Below, piece by piece: positions 23,648 to 34,419 of a stretch of DNA of 64,000 bases; within the stretch, counting starts at the first letter, position 1, and each line of letters begins with the position of its first letter. Made by a program: the position numbers and the translations under genes. The notes below the pieces were generated by a model. It saw only the letters and a list, made by a program, of their open reading frames with translations, searched no databases and was not told the DNA's origin. This stretch comes from Paguma larvata. Its lineage: Eukaryota > Chordata > Mammalia > Carnivora > Viverridae. Location of the stretch: contig CM057834.1 in the NCBI GenBank assembly GCA_030068075.1, forward strand, positions 93,513,119 to 93,577,118. The letters run 5' to 3'.

Positions 23648-23785
23648 ATGAGTAAGCGTGTTGATCTTAAAATAGCACATGATAACAACCATGTAGATCG
23701 ACTTGTTGGAAATTATGGTGATAAAATTCACTGTGAGTGTGAAATAAGAGAGTGTAAAGCCAGCTTGCATACTAGACTCTACTAG
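23648..23785 (+). pseudogene. FLYWCH-like zinc-finger remnant of a MULE protein
   Basis: An open stretch of 45 codons ending in TAG at 23783-23785 reads NYGDKIHCECEIRECKASLHTR from about residue 22 (N22 to R43). That resembles the second half of a FLYWCH finger: an aromatic/Trp position replaced by His, then C-x-C.., a Cys four residues further on, and the closing C-K-A-x-L-H-T. FLYWCH domains are DNA-binding modules typical of animal MULE transposases and genes derived from them. The Trp before the first Cys is missing and the N-terminal half is unrecognisable, so this is a dead remnant. In-frame stops flank it. It could be a chance resemblance, but its position before a transposase C-terminus inside paired inverted repeats argues against that. 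Confidence 0.6.
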
Positions 23786-23822
23786 AAAGCAATAATATAT
23801 CAGTTACAATGAACAAACTCAG

Positions 23823-24063
23823 TTACAAGTGCATTACAGGGCTAGCATTTCTTCGACATTTCCCATGGAACTTTGAAACAGCTATGAGTGGATACGTGAC
23901 AATATACCAAGAATGAACAACGGCATAGAAGGCTTTCACAACACACTACAAAAACTCCGTCACAAAAATGAATCCTAGTATTTGGAAAACTGATACCTCT
24001 CTTAATGAAGGAAGAAATGGAGAAGTAATTTTATTAATTTATGTTTCATTGTGCCCTTTTTAG
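23823..24063 (+). pseudogene. MULE transposase C-terminal remnant, stop and frameshift
   Basis: From 23859 the frame reads FPMEL*NSYEWIRDN, then PRMNNGIEGFHNTLQ, and after a frameshift near 23950 continues from 23953 as NSVTKMNPSIWKTDTSLNE to a stop at 24061-24063. Living animal MULE transposases end with FPxELWN, then PRTNNxxEGWHxxxQ, then HPSIWKxIxxLxxE, which is the same order and spacing. The TGA at 23874-23876 sits where Trp (TGG) is expected. Two disabling changes and loss of the DDE core show it is inactive. It lies about 75 bp after the FLYWCH-like piece, far closer than in an intact protein, so the middle of the gene has been deleted. Confidence 0.75.
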
Positions 24064-24083
24064 GGCCCCTCTTTTGTTCTTCC

Positions 24084-24187
24084 TTATTTTTTATCCTTTC
24101 TGGCAAATTAGCCTTAGGGCCATCAGTTATGTGGTGAAAAGGTTTGTGACAAAAATGTTTGTGACAAAATGTTACGCTGAAACTACC
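24084..24187 (-). repeat. Right terminal inverted repeat of the MULE
   Basis: Reverse complement carries TTTTGTCACAAA units (about 24144 and 24158) and GGCCCTAAGGCTAATTTGCC. It pairs with the left arm; the outermost 15 bases (24173-24187) pair with 23435-23450 after a gap of about 16 bases in the right arm. Confidence 0.75.
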
Positions 24188-24489
24188 CGAGGATCGCGTT
24201 GGGAGTGGGGGCAGTGTTTGTACTTTGGTATCTAAGAAGAAGAAAATAAATAGGATTCTTTTGCAGGTCATATTAAGCAAAAGACTTCAAGTATGAGGAG
24301 GTTAAACCATAGAAAAGATAGAATTCACATCTATAATTCAAAAGGAACATATAAACCTTGCAGCTTGTTGCAGTCCTTTGACCATTTTCCATACCATTTT
24401 TTGGGTCTTCTTTCATTCTGTTTTACTCTTCTGTCAGAATCATAATGCATCTGTATTAAATAGAAATCATTGTTTTGGGAAAATTATAT

Positions 24490-24690
24490 GGATTTGAGAA
24501 AAGGATGGATCAGGATAGGGAGAGAGCAGAGCTAGAAAAAACAGATATGGGCTGTTAGAACCCAGAAAATAAATAGGTGATGAAGTCTAAATTAAGTCAG
24601 TGGCAATCGGAAGGAGGGGAGAGAGAATCTGTGAGACCATTTTGATACACAATAGACTAGATGTAGGAAAAGGCAGACTACAGGGTGATG
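24490..24690 (-). mobile_element. L2 LINE fragment, reverse strand
   Basis: 'gaaaataaataggtgatgaagtctaaattaagtcagtggcaatcggaaggaggggagaga' resembles the reverse complement of the L2 3' body. Short and diverged. Confidence 0.5.
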
Positions 24691-24714
24691 TCTCTTAAAA
24701 ATAAATGTCCTCAC

Positions 24715-24758
24715 TTACATCATAATCACTTGGGATCATTGTTGAAATTCATATTCTT
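24715..24758 (+). mobile_element. hAT (MER20/MER5-group) element, left piece
   Basis: 'ttacatcataatcacttgggatcattgttgaaattcatattctt' matches the 5' body of a MER20-type element. Its other half resumes at 25301 after an L1 insertion. Confidence 0.55.
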
Positions 24759-25300
24759 TTACTTAAAAAAAATTAATTGTGGTAAAATACAAAAGACATA
24801 AATTTTACCATCTTAATCATGTCTAAGTGTGATGTTTAGGAGGGCTATAAATATACGTGGTGTTGTGCAATCTACAGAACTTTCTCAGTTTCTGAAAATG
24901 AAACTCTCTACCCATTAAACAATTTCTGCATCTACCTTCCCCAGCAACCACCATCCTTTTTCCGTCCCTATGAATCTGACTAGTCTAGATACCTCAGAGA
25001 AGTGGAATAATATAGTGGTTGTCATTTCGTGAATGGCTCATTTCTCTCAGCCTAATGTCCTTAAGTTTCATCCATGTTGTGTATAAGTTTGCCTGTTTTT
25101 AAGGCTGAAAATATCTTATTGTATGTACACACTGCATTTTGTTTATCCATGAATTTATGGATGGAAATTTGAGTTGCTTCCACATTTGACTGTTGTGACT
25201 AACACTCCTTTGAACAGAAGTATACAAATATCTCTTCAAGATCCTGCTTTCACTTCTTTGGGATATACAGCCTGAAATGGAATCGCTGGATTGGATGATG
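24759..25300 (-). mobile_element. L1 3'-end fragment inside a hAT element
   Basis: The plus strand carries the reverse complement of an old L1 3' UTR ('gtggtaaaatacaaaagacataaattttaccatcttaatcatgtc', 'ctcatttctctcagcctaatgtccttaagtttcatccatgttgt', 'tggatggaaatttgagttgcttccac'). A perfect 12-bp duplication ATTCATATTCTT at 24747-24758 and 25301-25312 marks the insertion. 5'-truncated, no intact frame. Confidence 0.85.
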
Positions 25301-25405
25301 ATTCATATTCTTGGTTTATACTCTGGCTGTGCTAAAATAAGAGAGCTTTAAGAATTTGGCCAAACGATTCTTATGTTCTGTAAAGCTTGAGAAGGACTGG
25401 AGTCG
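25301..25405 (+). mobile_element. hAT (MER20/MER5-group) element, right piece
   Basis: 'gagagctttaagaatttggccaaacgattcttatgttctgtaaagcttgagaaggactg' gives the 3' half and terminus of the element begun at 24715. Confidence 0.55.
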
Positions 25406-26199
25406 ATGTGAGAAACTTCAGGTGTCACTAATAACTGAATCATTTCTATCCTAATATTGTTATCCTGTCTGTTAGTGAGGCATGATTTCAAAAGATTGTG
25501 GGAGTAGAGGTAATAGTACATTTGGAACATAGTCGTGATGGATCCGGGAAATAGATTTCCTTCCTACTTAAGCCCCAAATTGCCTCCTGTCTCTTTAATT
25601 GCTTTATTCATTTAATCATTTGACGTTGAATGTTTCCTATGCCCGGTACTCTGCTAAGCTCTGTGAATGCAAAGGTGAATGGAAGATTATATTAGGCACA
25701 TAAGTCAATTGGCTGTCATACCCAACTTCTCTGTTAGTGCAGTGGTCTCTCCATCGGTCCTTGGAAGCTGCAAGCTCTGTGACATATGCTCATTTCCCCA
25801 AGCCACAACTGAATGGACCAGGACTAGACATCTGCCCCAGGGCCAGTCAACCCATTGACCAGATGCCCTCCCTCCAGAATTTGAAGAAGGAGACATAATG
25901 GCTATAGTCAGTAAATTGCTGTGTATGATCTATGAGTTATAACTTTGTATCCCAGTGAGAGCATTTTTCCAGCTAAGTCTTTCAGACCTTGGTTTATAAG
26001 TCACTTCCTAAAGAGGAATTTTCTGACCTCCCAGACTGTGAGATATTTCCTTTTCTGGCATTTCGCATTTTCTAAGTTGAAGTGTATTTTGGCAAGCCTT
26101 AGATTTCAACATTTACTAATAGTGTTCTTTCATTTGTCTACCTGCAGAGAGAGGAATTGTGTCTGATTCTAAACTGTATTTCTTGTATTTATTAACAAA
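25406..26199. other. Single-copy or worn sequence, no gene seen
   Basis: 25590-25690 has an L2/MIR-like flavour ('ggtactctgctaagctctgtgaatgcaaagg'), and 25700-25900 resembles an old interspersed repeat that I cannot name. No coding signal. Confidence 0.4.
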
Positions 26200-26935
26200 T
26201 CCTGACTCTCTACCATCAAAACCTAAAGAAGTCCATCCAATTATCTCCATCTCTACTGTTGCCATCCTAGTTCATTTTGCCACCATGTCTCACCCGAGCC
26301 ACCCAGCAGGCTACTAACTGGTTTCCCTCCATCTGCTCTTTTCCCTGCAAAATTACAGCCAAAGCAATGTTTAACAAACAGGAACAAGATTTTGTCACAT
26401 CGACACTTAAAGCTCTCTGGTGGTTTCTTAAGGCTCTTGGAATAAACTCCAGAATCCTTTCTTTGATGAACACGTTCTAGCCCTCCAATTTTTCTAACCT
26501 TAAATTACTCCATTTGCCCAGGTGTTCACCATTCCCCAGACACAAGGAATCGCACTCAGGTCCTGGGCCCTACCTAGCTCGTTTCCACCATAAGACTTTT
26601 CCTTTGGTTTTCATTCCTTCTCAAGATGGTTTTTGGTTTCCCTCTTCCCCTTCTTGTCATTTACTTTTAAGGTGGCCTTCCTAGAGACCCCTTCCCTGAG
26701 TACCCCATCTAAAAATCACCCAGGCACAGTTACACATAATCATGACTACGTTAACTTTCTCCCTGTTTTTACACTATTTGTTACTATTCTTGTTTCTTTA
26801 ATGTTTTTAGTGTTAGTCTCAGCCCACCAGAAAGTAAACCTCATAAGAATAGGACTTCGAATCACTTTAGTATCCCTGGAGTCTAGAACATTCCTCTGGG
26901 GGCATGATGGGATCTCAGTAAATACTTAGAAAGGA
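26200..26935 (+). mobile_element. L2 LINE 3' region
   Basis: Follows L2 order over 700 bp: 'ctctactgttgccatcctagttca', 'gcaggctactaactggtttccctcc', 'ttaaagctctctggtggtttctt', 'gtggccttcctagagaccccttccctga', then 'cagcccaccagaaagtaaacctcataagaata' and a degraded terminal block. The most complete L2 tail in the window. Confidence 0.82.
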
Positions 26936-27064
26936 AACACATTGTTTCATGAAGATGTAAGAAGTCTAACCTGAAACTCCTCCACTGGCTGCAGATTGGA
27001 AAGTTTACCCAGATGTGTCTACCCTAACTGAAGAGAGAATCTCACCAGGATGACATTTCATTCT

Positions 27065-27287
27065 CTCTCTTTTTTTTAGTACCCTATTTTTTTAATGTTT
27101 ATTTATTTATTTTGAGAGAGTGTGTGCATGTGGGAACGGCAGAGAGAGAGAGAATCCCAAGAAGGCTCCACACTGTCACACAGGATAGAGCCCAATGCAG
27201 GGGTTGATACCACAAACCATGAGATCATGACCTGACCAAAATCAAGAGTCGGACGGTTAACTGACTGAGCCACCCAGGTGCCCCAAA
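27065..27287 (-). mobile_element. Felid SINE with 10-bp duplication
   Basis: Reverse-strand copy; ATTTCATTCT at 27055-27064 recurs at 27288-27297. Head intact (GAGCCACCCAGGTGCCCC). Confidence 0.94.
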
Positions 27288-27297
27288 ATTTCATTCT

Positions 27298-29444
27298 TTA
27301 TCACTAAGAGTGTACAATCTCCAGTCTTTTCTGACATCAGGTGTGCCAGAGAAGAAGCAACATTTTTGCTATTACATATGTCAGCCAGGATAGGAGCAGC
27401 TCCAGACAGAGGAACTCTAGAGTTGAGATCTTGTCCTCCACTGATCTCCTTGGAGGGAAGGATGAATCACTTAACCTTGGGGCGCTCAAGCTCTGCCTTC
27501 AGGTTAATCATACTGACCTTTCTGGCAGGGATCATGCAGTTAACTAATCAATGTCTATAAAGTATTTGGATAATGAAGAAGGCAACAAAATAATGACGAT
27601 AATAATCTGTCTTTTGCCGACACATGGTGTGAGCAAAGGAAACAAAGCAAAAGAAATGTTTATGCTACAGAAGCTTTTATGGTTATGGGTAATTATCTTA
27701 CAATCTTGACGTTGTCCAGCCTATCTTTTATTCTGTGGGATTTAGACCCTCAAATTGTTGCTTTCTTTCAAGCAGCTATCCTAATATTATTTTCAAAAAA
27801 ACCTGTTCTGCCAGGTTGGAGTAATTTTCTGCTTTTCACTTGCCTGCAAGTGGCAAATTGTCACCTTTTTATTGCAGTGCTCTTCTGTGTCAGAGAAGAC
27901 ATAAAACGTGCACTTAAAATTACTATAGACTGAAGCCATCCAAGTGGGTGTTCCATTCAGATTTAATTTGATGAAAATGGCTGGGCATATTGGCCCTGTG
28001 TCTGTATTTCTAAAGGAGAAGCCGATTCACGAGATGCCTGATTCCCTTCTCCCATCCTCAATGGTTACACTAAGCTGTAGAAAGGCAAAAATTTTAACCA
28101 TTTGCTCTCTCATAGGGCTGCCTTGAGGATAAACATTGAAGAAATGGATTTAGTGTGGTTTGACCAGCATTTTCCTTTACTTAAGTATCCTTGCCTGCTA
28201 TTTTCTTTATATTCCTATGTTCTGTTACTCAAGTATCAAAGGGAAAAGTGCTGCATAGAGTCAAGTTAAAAGGATCCATGTTTCACATGGGTACCCTTCC
28301 ATAAATGGTGCTTACAGGTAACTGTGAGGATAAAGTAACATGTAACCCAAAGGGACAGATTACTAATGGAGCATCTATGAAAAGGTTTGTGTTTTAATCA
28401 GAGAAGTTCCAGCTGTCTTGTGCATCATGTCATATAATACTGCCTTATCTTACCAACATTTTGATGGTTGAAACCGGCCTTGGTTCAAGTTCAATTATTA
28501 GTCCAAGGTTGCATTCAAGACCATACCTTTCTCTTTGATAATGCTATTTTTATATCACCAGGAAGCTTAACTTCATCAGAGGCAAGAAAGAATGCTCCCT
28601 TAGATAGTACATACTGCTAGATTTCCTTTGCCCTTTGTTTTTAGGACAGTTGTAAATTATGAAGAGTTACTGTTGGAACAAAGTTAGATTGAACAGAAAG
28701 AATACTAAGAGAGTAAGACCTACAATGACATGATGGGAGGAAAAATCAAATTTCGAATATTCCCAATTTGAAAAGACACTTGAAACTCTTGCTAGCTTCA
28801 CAGAAGCTATAGCTAAGAAACAATTTTCTCTGAGGTGTTTTGTGTCCTTTAAAACATCCAGAAAGTCATGTAACTTTGTGCTTCTATTCAAAATGCTGAG
28901 AAGATGAAGTTTTGCCCATATGAAACTATAAGCTGGTCAGAATATCATTGTGTTACAGAAATTCTCAGATGCTGTTACTCACGGAGGAGCAAAATATCCT
29001 TTTAATGAATCAAAAGTATCAGAGACGTGTTCATCACAGCTGTTTCATATCTTTGATCATGCTGTGTCCAGGTTCCCTTTCATAATTAGAAGTACAAAAA
29101 AGAAAACCCAGCCTTCCCAAATTGCAGGAAATGCTTCATATAACAATAAAGGGCTGCTCCCGTATATTCTCAGTCGACAGACAATAAAAGAGAAAATTGG
29201 TCTACTAAAAAATGATGGTAGGGCTTAGGAGACAGGAATGGTGGTGGTAGATTTGTTAAACAGTTATTTTGGCTCTAATGTTTCTAGAGGACAAAAGGGA
29301 TGGAGAGAATTTTTTTTTCCTTCTTCTTCCCAAAGACCCCATGTTGTGAAAAATGGTATCTATCAAAAACAGAACAAAACACAAATCTTGTATAAATAAT
29401 TGTGGATATTCATGTAAGAAAAACAAGTAGGCAGTTAGAATCCA
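27298..29444. other. Single-copy AT-rich block, no gene seen
   Basis: About 2.1 kb without confident repeats or coding frames. Many short open frames in several directions, none with a domain. Confidence 0.45.
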
Positions 29445-29860
29445 AAATTAGGTCAAGAGAGCTTCAACAACCTTCTTTCTGTTCTTGGGAACTTCTCACT
29501 TGTCATTCTTCTTGGTCTCTCCCCACGTGGCCACACACCTCACTCTCTTACTGCCTCCAATCTGTTTCCGATATCCCCTTATCAGAAGAGCCACCTGTAT
29601 AAAATAGTGCCACATAAAACAGAACACCTCTCCCTCCACCACCATCTTTGTTCCTTCTTACTCTACTTTGTGTTACTTCATAATACTCGTCAACCCCAGA
29701 CGTATGAATTTAACTTGCTTTATTTTCTGCCTCCATCAACTTGATTTAAGCTTCACGATCGGAACTACTTTGTCATTTTTTTACCTGATATATCTCTAGC
29801 ACCCACAACAGAGTCTGGTCTGTTGTAGGGACTTCTAAATTATTTGTGGAAGGGAGTGGA
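29445..29860 (+). mobile_element. L2 LINE fragment
   Basis: 'tggccacacacctcactctcttactgcctccaatctg', a 'cttgatttaagcttcacgatcggaactact' block and a 'tatctctagcacccacaacagagtctgg' end follow the L2 3' region. Confidence 0.65.
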
Positions 29861-31078
29861 TCAGTTGTTCAAAAAGCACTGATGCTGTACAATACCAGTC
29901 TCCCTACTCTACTGAATTTCATTTTAACTCTTTTCCTTGAGACTCAGGGCATGAAATAATCTTGCAAACCATGTCCCCAGCATTAATTCTAGTTTGTTTC
30001 CTGTATTTATTCTACAGTTAGCCAAACTGGACTATTGTATTTATTGTTTCCAAATATACCCTATAATACCAAGGGGAAAAACACTGCTTTTAGATTTGCA
30101 CGTATTTATAACCTAGTTCTTCCTACTCGAGCCTTACTTCTTCTCCATAGAACAGATCAAGGTAGAGTTATATAAAACTTCTAAAGAACGGTGGTCTTTG
30201 TGAAGGTGCAGCTGCAGCTGGCCTGTGATTTCATCTACATCCATAAGGGGTTGGGACATAATGAGGAAGTCTCCTTTCTTTGCTGTTATTACACTGCATT
30301 GGTGGCTCCATGTCACAGCATAACCTGATTCCTCATGCTATTGATCTTCCTGGCACTTCTCTTCAAAAAGCAATGATCTGGATCTGTCATTTCCTGTGGA
30401 CCACCTAGAGGGCCAGTTGGTACAAACCACTCCCTTCAAATGCAAGGAGGGGGCCCTCACATTCCTTGTGTTCATATCTGAAGAACTGTTCATCATCCCT
30501 CTTCCCATTTGCCTATGAGCCCAGGGTGTAAATGCACTATTTTGGGGCCGAAGGCTCTACCACCATGGCTGTTACCAGCTGGATGGTGCTGCTAGAGTTT
30601 TTGCCTGATTCCACATATCTGGGAGCAGTTCACCCTCAACAAAAGAATCACATCTAGAATCTTCTCAATACCCAGGGTTCTGAAAACCTGCTTGAATTTT
30701 GCCTCAGCATGACTGATGGTGGGAATAGTTGCTGGCTTCCCCACAACATCTCATAATGGGTAGTACAAGACAGTAGATTCTAGCATCTTTGCATTTTCCC
30801 ATCATACTGTGGTTTGCATTTGTCCATAGTCCCATCATGATAAGCAACATTACAGAATTTGGAGAAAGAGCTGGTCCTGTTGGAAAGATGATGAATTTGG
30901 TCTGAAGATCTTGAGCACGAAGACCTCTTTTCATTCTGCCTACTCTTTCAGTGAGATCTCACCCAACATGTGATTCCATCTTCCATGTCTACCTACCTGT
31001 TGTCTGCGCACTTGAGTCACCATGGGAAGGGCCTGTGATACATTGTAATATTGAGGGGGACAGTACTGGACAAGGACA
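29861..31078. other. Unidentified block, 30130-31000 possibly an old retroelement or pseudogene
   Basis: Reverse-strand reading of 30130-30934 gives several long, stop-poor stretches in shifting frames (60 codons at 30134-30316 and 76 at 30704-30934) with a mixed amino-acid composition rather than low-complexity runs. No domain is recognised, and at least four stops or frame changes would be needed to join them. It could be worn ERV/MaLR interior, an unknown processed pseudogene, or chance. A weak CTCF-core-like CCTAGAGGGC lies at 30404-30413. Confidence 0.3.
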
Positions 31079-31131
31079 TTTTCTAATGCTCCTGGATGAT
31101 TCTGATGCACAGTCATGGTTGAGAAACCCTG
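31079..31131 (+). mobile_element. MER20-like hAT 3' fragment
   Basis: 'cctggatgattctgatgcacagtcatggttgagaaaccctg' is the terminal part of a MER20-type element; the left part is lost. Confidence 0.6.
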
Positions 31132-31279
31132 CCCAATAATGATGATCCCCAAAGTTCTTTTTCTGGTTCCCATTTCTCTACTGAGTTTTAGAATTCATCT
31201 AAAACTTCTTGGGTGCCTTTGGTTGGATAAAAATAATGAACGTGAATAATATTATTGGATAACATATATACATCAGACC

Positions 31280-31370
31280 TTGCCTTATGAACTTTTATAT
31301 ATTAGCTCATTTAGCACTTGCAGTCACCCTATGGGACAAGCACTATTATAATTGCCCCTTTATGGAAAGT
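31280..31370 (-). mobile_element. MIR-like fragment
   Basis: 'attagctcatttagcacttgcagtcaccctatgggacaagcactattataattgcccc' is the reverse complement of the MIR 3' half. Confidence 0.5.
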
Positions 31371-31394
31371 TTGCTTCCTTCAACCACTAGTCTT

Positions 31395-32280
31395 TGCTAT
31401 CCCTCCTTTCCAGGTGATCCGATGGTGTAACTAAACTCAGCACATTTAGATCTCATCAATTTTTTCCCTCATTATCTTCTAAAGTTACTCTTCCTTTCAT
31501 ATCCTTTCTCCTGATGAAGGGCAGCAGGATCTACAGTGATGATCAGACCAGAATGGTAGCAGACATAACTCTTCTTCCATTTTCTCACTGATTTCATAAC
31601 CAGCTTGATGTCTTATTTATCCCATATCCGCAATACCTCCTAGAATGTTTTTTTCTTCCTTCTCTACTGTCACTGCTATAATATGTGCTATCATTGTTTT
31701 TTTTTTCTTCACTCTGGGTCACTGTATCTTTCAATCCCTTTCCATTCCATCTATACCTTGTTGTTGAGTTCTTTCTCAAATCCCAATTCACTACTTAAAA
31801 ACTTTCAGCTGTTTCTCATAGCCGCCTTGATAAAATCCAAACTCTTCTTCTTTCTTCAAATTTGGAGAGGGGTTGCTGCTCCAGTCATTTATGATACCTC
31901 TTCCATGACCCTCTCCCCCTCACCCATGTCCTCATATACTCTGCCTTTCAAGTTAAGTTACTTGAAACTTTGACCGTTATTATCCTGCATCTTCGGTAAC
32001 TTGGCACATACTCCTCTCCTCCTCACCCATTCCTTTCTAACCTGAGCACTTTAAGGCACTGTCTTTTCTTCCATCGAAGGCAGGTGTACCATCTGTGGAC
32101 TCTCCAGGATTGGACACATACTCATGCAGAAAATCCACTACACAACATTGATATCCTCTATTCGATTATACGCTTTTTGAAGACAGGTCCACTTCTTTAA
32201 TCTTATGTCTATAAAGTAGGTCGGGAATAGAGCACAGGATAAATGCTGGGCTGATGAGCACACCTGTATTAGGAATCTAC
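31395..32280 (+). mobile_element. L2 LINE 3' region
   Basis: 'ctcactgatttcataacc', 'tactgtcactgctata', 'ctacttaaaaactttcagctgtttctcatagccgccttgataaaatccaaact' and 'caggtccacttctttaatcttatgtctataaag' preserve L2 order. Strongly diverged. Confidence 0.7.
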
Positions 32281-33879
32281 TGTATGCCAAAAATTCTGAT
32301 AGGGACAATAGGAATATAAGAATAGATAATAGAAGAACTTGCTTTCAGAGAGATCACACTCTGTGATCAGCTCTCTAAAAGAAGTATAGATAACCAGTGA
32401 AGTTACTGAGTATCGGCTTGTCTAATGATGATCTAAATAAGTCTTGATGGTCAAGAATATTTAATTAAAAGTAAGCATGTAATTTAAAATTCTCTCTACA
32501 GAGATTCTTGAGTGAAATTCACTTCTGGGTTCAGTCAAATCTTATGGAATTTATTAGCTTTGAATTATATTTTATAAAACAGACAATGCTGACTTAATTA
32601 AAAACTTGTTCCACTATTCTGAAGCCCTTGTATGTGGTGAAAAAGAAATTGCCTTGCTTCTTTTTTATGTAATGCAAGGAGCCACCAGCCATGTGGTGGC
32701 AGTGACAGGAATCACAGTGTGGACGTGTAAGAGGTGTTTGTGACCTCTGGGATGGCAGCAGAGATAACGGGGTGGTCTGACCTTGCCTGTCAGTCACAAG
32801 GCCATTCTTCAAGACACACTCAGTAAGGAACTGAAGAAGCTTAATTTGACCCTAAAATTTATTTCCTAAAGAAGAAACACAAATGAAGTATCTGGTTTAG
32901 CTAACTGTTTCTTAGCAAAACTGTTGTCTACAAGAAATGTAAAATAAACAAAAGCCACATGATTCTACCTTTTCAGTTTGTCTAAACTTAATAAACTGAA
33001 GAGGAATGATATCCTAACATTTTTAGTTACTGTCATAGAATTAGTTTTGTCTGTTTTATATCTGAATGCGTAATTATGTTCCACCAATCTGTGTCTCTCA
33101 GTAACATTACTTAAAGGATGGTCTTGGTTAAATTTTACAAAATGATCTGAGCTCCTGTATAGTGGCCTTGAGAAATAGAACATAACTGTTTAAGAATTAG
33201 GAAAAAATGTCCAAAATTGGAACATTGTCCCTAAGATTTATTTGATTTTGGATATATGTCAGCATTAGGAACACATGTTAGAACACGTACTGCTCTTATA
33301 TAAACACCCTTGTGTGATGTCTTTCACAGACCAAACAAACGTGATGTTTGGTAAAAATATTCCCCAAATTCACTTAAAGCCACATGGCCAGGTTCTGGCT
33401 AGGAACATTTTATATATTTCTGTAGACTTCCTTGTGAATTATTAATGCATGTATTCTGCATTTCCAAGCATTTCTTTTTTTAGGACCAAATTTCTGTTCT
33501 TTGTGAGTCTTTTCAGAAACTTTGACTACATTTCATTTCTAGTGCTGTTATGTCCTGAGCTGCTTCTAAATAATCTCATCTTTGAATATCACCTTGATCT
33601 TGCTGAAGTTAAATTTAAGACAGAAGTATGTCTTCTAGGAACTAATTTCTGACAGATACTTGGATAGCAGGGAAACCATTTCTCCTGTGCCTAATAGAAG
33701 GAAGGAGACAGTACAGGAAAAATTTGCATACAGGTTGTGAAGATTTTTATAGTGCTTCGCTATACATCCAAAAATTCAGATAAAGTAAGTTGACTATCCT
33801 GACAATTCCCCAAGAAATAAAGCATGTGTCAGTTGTGTTTGATTGAAGTCAGCTTAAGAAATATTCTGACCATGACATT
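32281..33879. other. Single-copy AT-rich block, no gene seen
   Basis: No confident repeat or coding signal in about 1.6 kb. Confidence 0.45.
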
Positions 33880-34080
33880 ATGATTAAGCAAGTGCTCTCT
33901 CCCGTCAGACAGACTGAGTTTGAATCCCAGCTGTCCTTCTTACTGGCTATGCGATCTCCGGCAAGTTACCTCTCTGAGCATTAGTTTCTTAATCTGTAAA
34001 ATGGGTACGGTTTCATTTTACAGACTTTGTAAACATCTGTTTTACAAGCTTATCCTTGTAAGGATGATTAAATAAATTAG
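33880..34080 (+). mobile_element. MIR SINE, well preserved
   Basis: Reads through the MIR tRNA-related head, 'gtttgaatcccagctgtccttcttactggctatgcgatctccggcaagttacctctctgagcattagtttcttaatctgtaaaatgggta', into its 3' part. It ends where the MER2 element starts. Confidence 0.85.
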
Positions 34081-34082
34081 TA

Positions 34083-34418
34083 CAGTTGGACTTGGAACAA
34101 CACAGGTTTGAATTACAGAGTTCACTTATACATGGATTTTTTAAAAATACAGTACAGTACTGTAAATGTATTTTTTCTTCCTTATGATTTTCTTAATAAC
34201 ATTTTCTTTTCCCTAGTACACTTTATTGTAAGAATACAGTATGTAATACATATAACATACAGAGTACGTTTTAATTGTTTATGTTATTGGCAAGGCTTCT
34301 GGTCAACAGTAGGCTATTAGTATAGTTTTTAGGGAGTCAAAAGTTATATGCTATTTTTTTGATTGTGTGGGAGGGTCAGTGCCCCTAATTCCTTTGCTCT
34401 TTGCTCAAGGGTCAACTG
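34083..34418 (+). mobile_element. MER2 (Tigger/pogo-type) DNA transposon
   Basis: 336 bp with inverted ends (CAGTTGGACTTGGAACAAC... and ...TTGCTCAAGGGTCAACTG) and TA on both sides (34081-34082, 34419-34420), the target duplication of Tc1/mariner-pogo elements. Contains the internal 'acagtacagtactgtaaatgta' and 'ggcttctggtcaacagtaggctattag' blocks of MER2, a non-autonomous Tigger2 derivative. No transposase. Confidence 0.88.
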
Positions 34419-34419
34419 T

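Larger units (their letters stand above)
23435..24187 (+). mobile_element. Decayed Mutator-like (MULE) DNA transposon with long inverted ends
   Basis: About 750 bp bounded by long, worn inverted repeats: left arm about 23435-23553, right arm about 24084-24187. The best-aligned part pairs left TTTTTGCCATAAACATTTTC with right (reverse complement) TTTTTGTCACAAACCTTTTC, then GGCTGTAAGGCAATTTTGCC with GGCCCTAAGGCTAATTTGCC, then a matching GATAAAATAA-like inner edge. The arms contain internal reiterations of TTTTGCC(G/A)TAA. Between them lie two coding remnants: a FLYWCH-like zinc-finger piece and the C-terminal part of a MULE transposase, both in the forward sense. Long terminal repeats, FLYWCH and this C-terminal motif together point to a MULE-MuDR element. 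Ricksha is the mammalian MULE family I know of, and this may be its relative. Most of the catalytic core is deleted. No clean 8-10 bp target duplication was found. Confidence 0.75.

Noticed and set aside
32690..32712. Second CTCF-like site (CCATGTGGTGGCAG)
   Set aside because: Matches only 11 of 14 core positions with mismatches in the central part; too weak to list as a feature.
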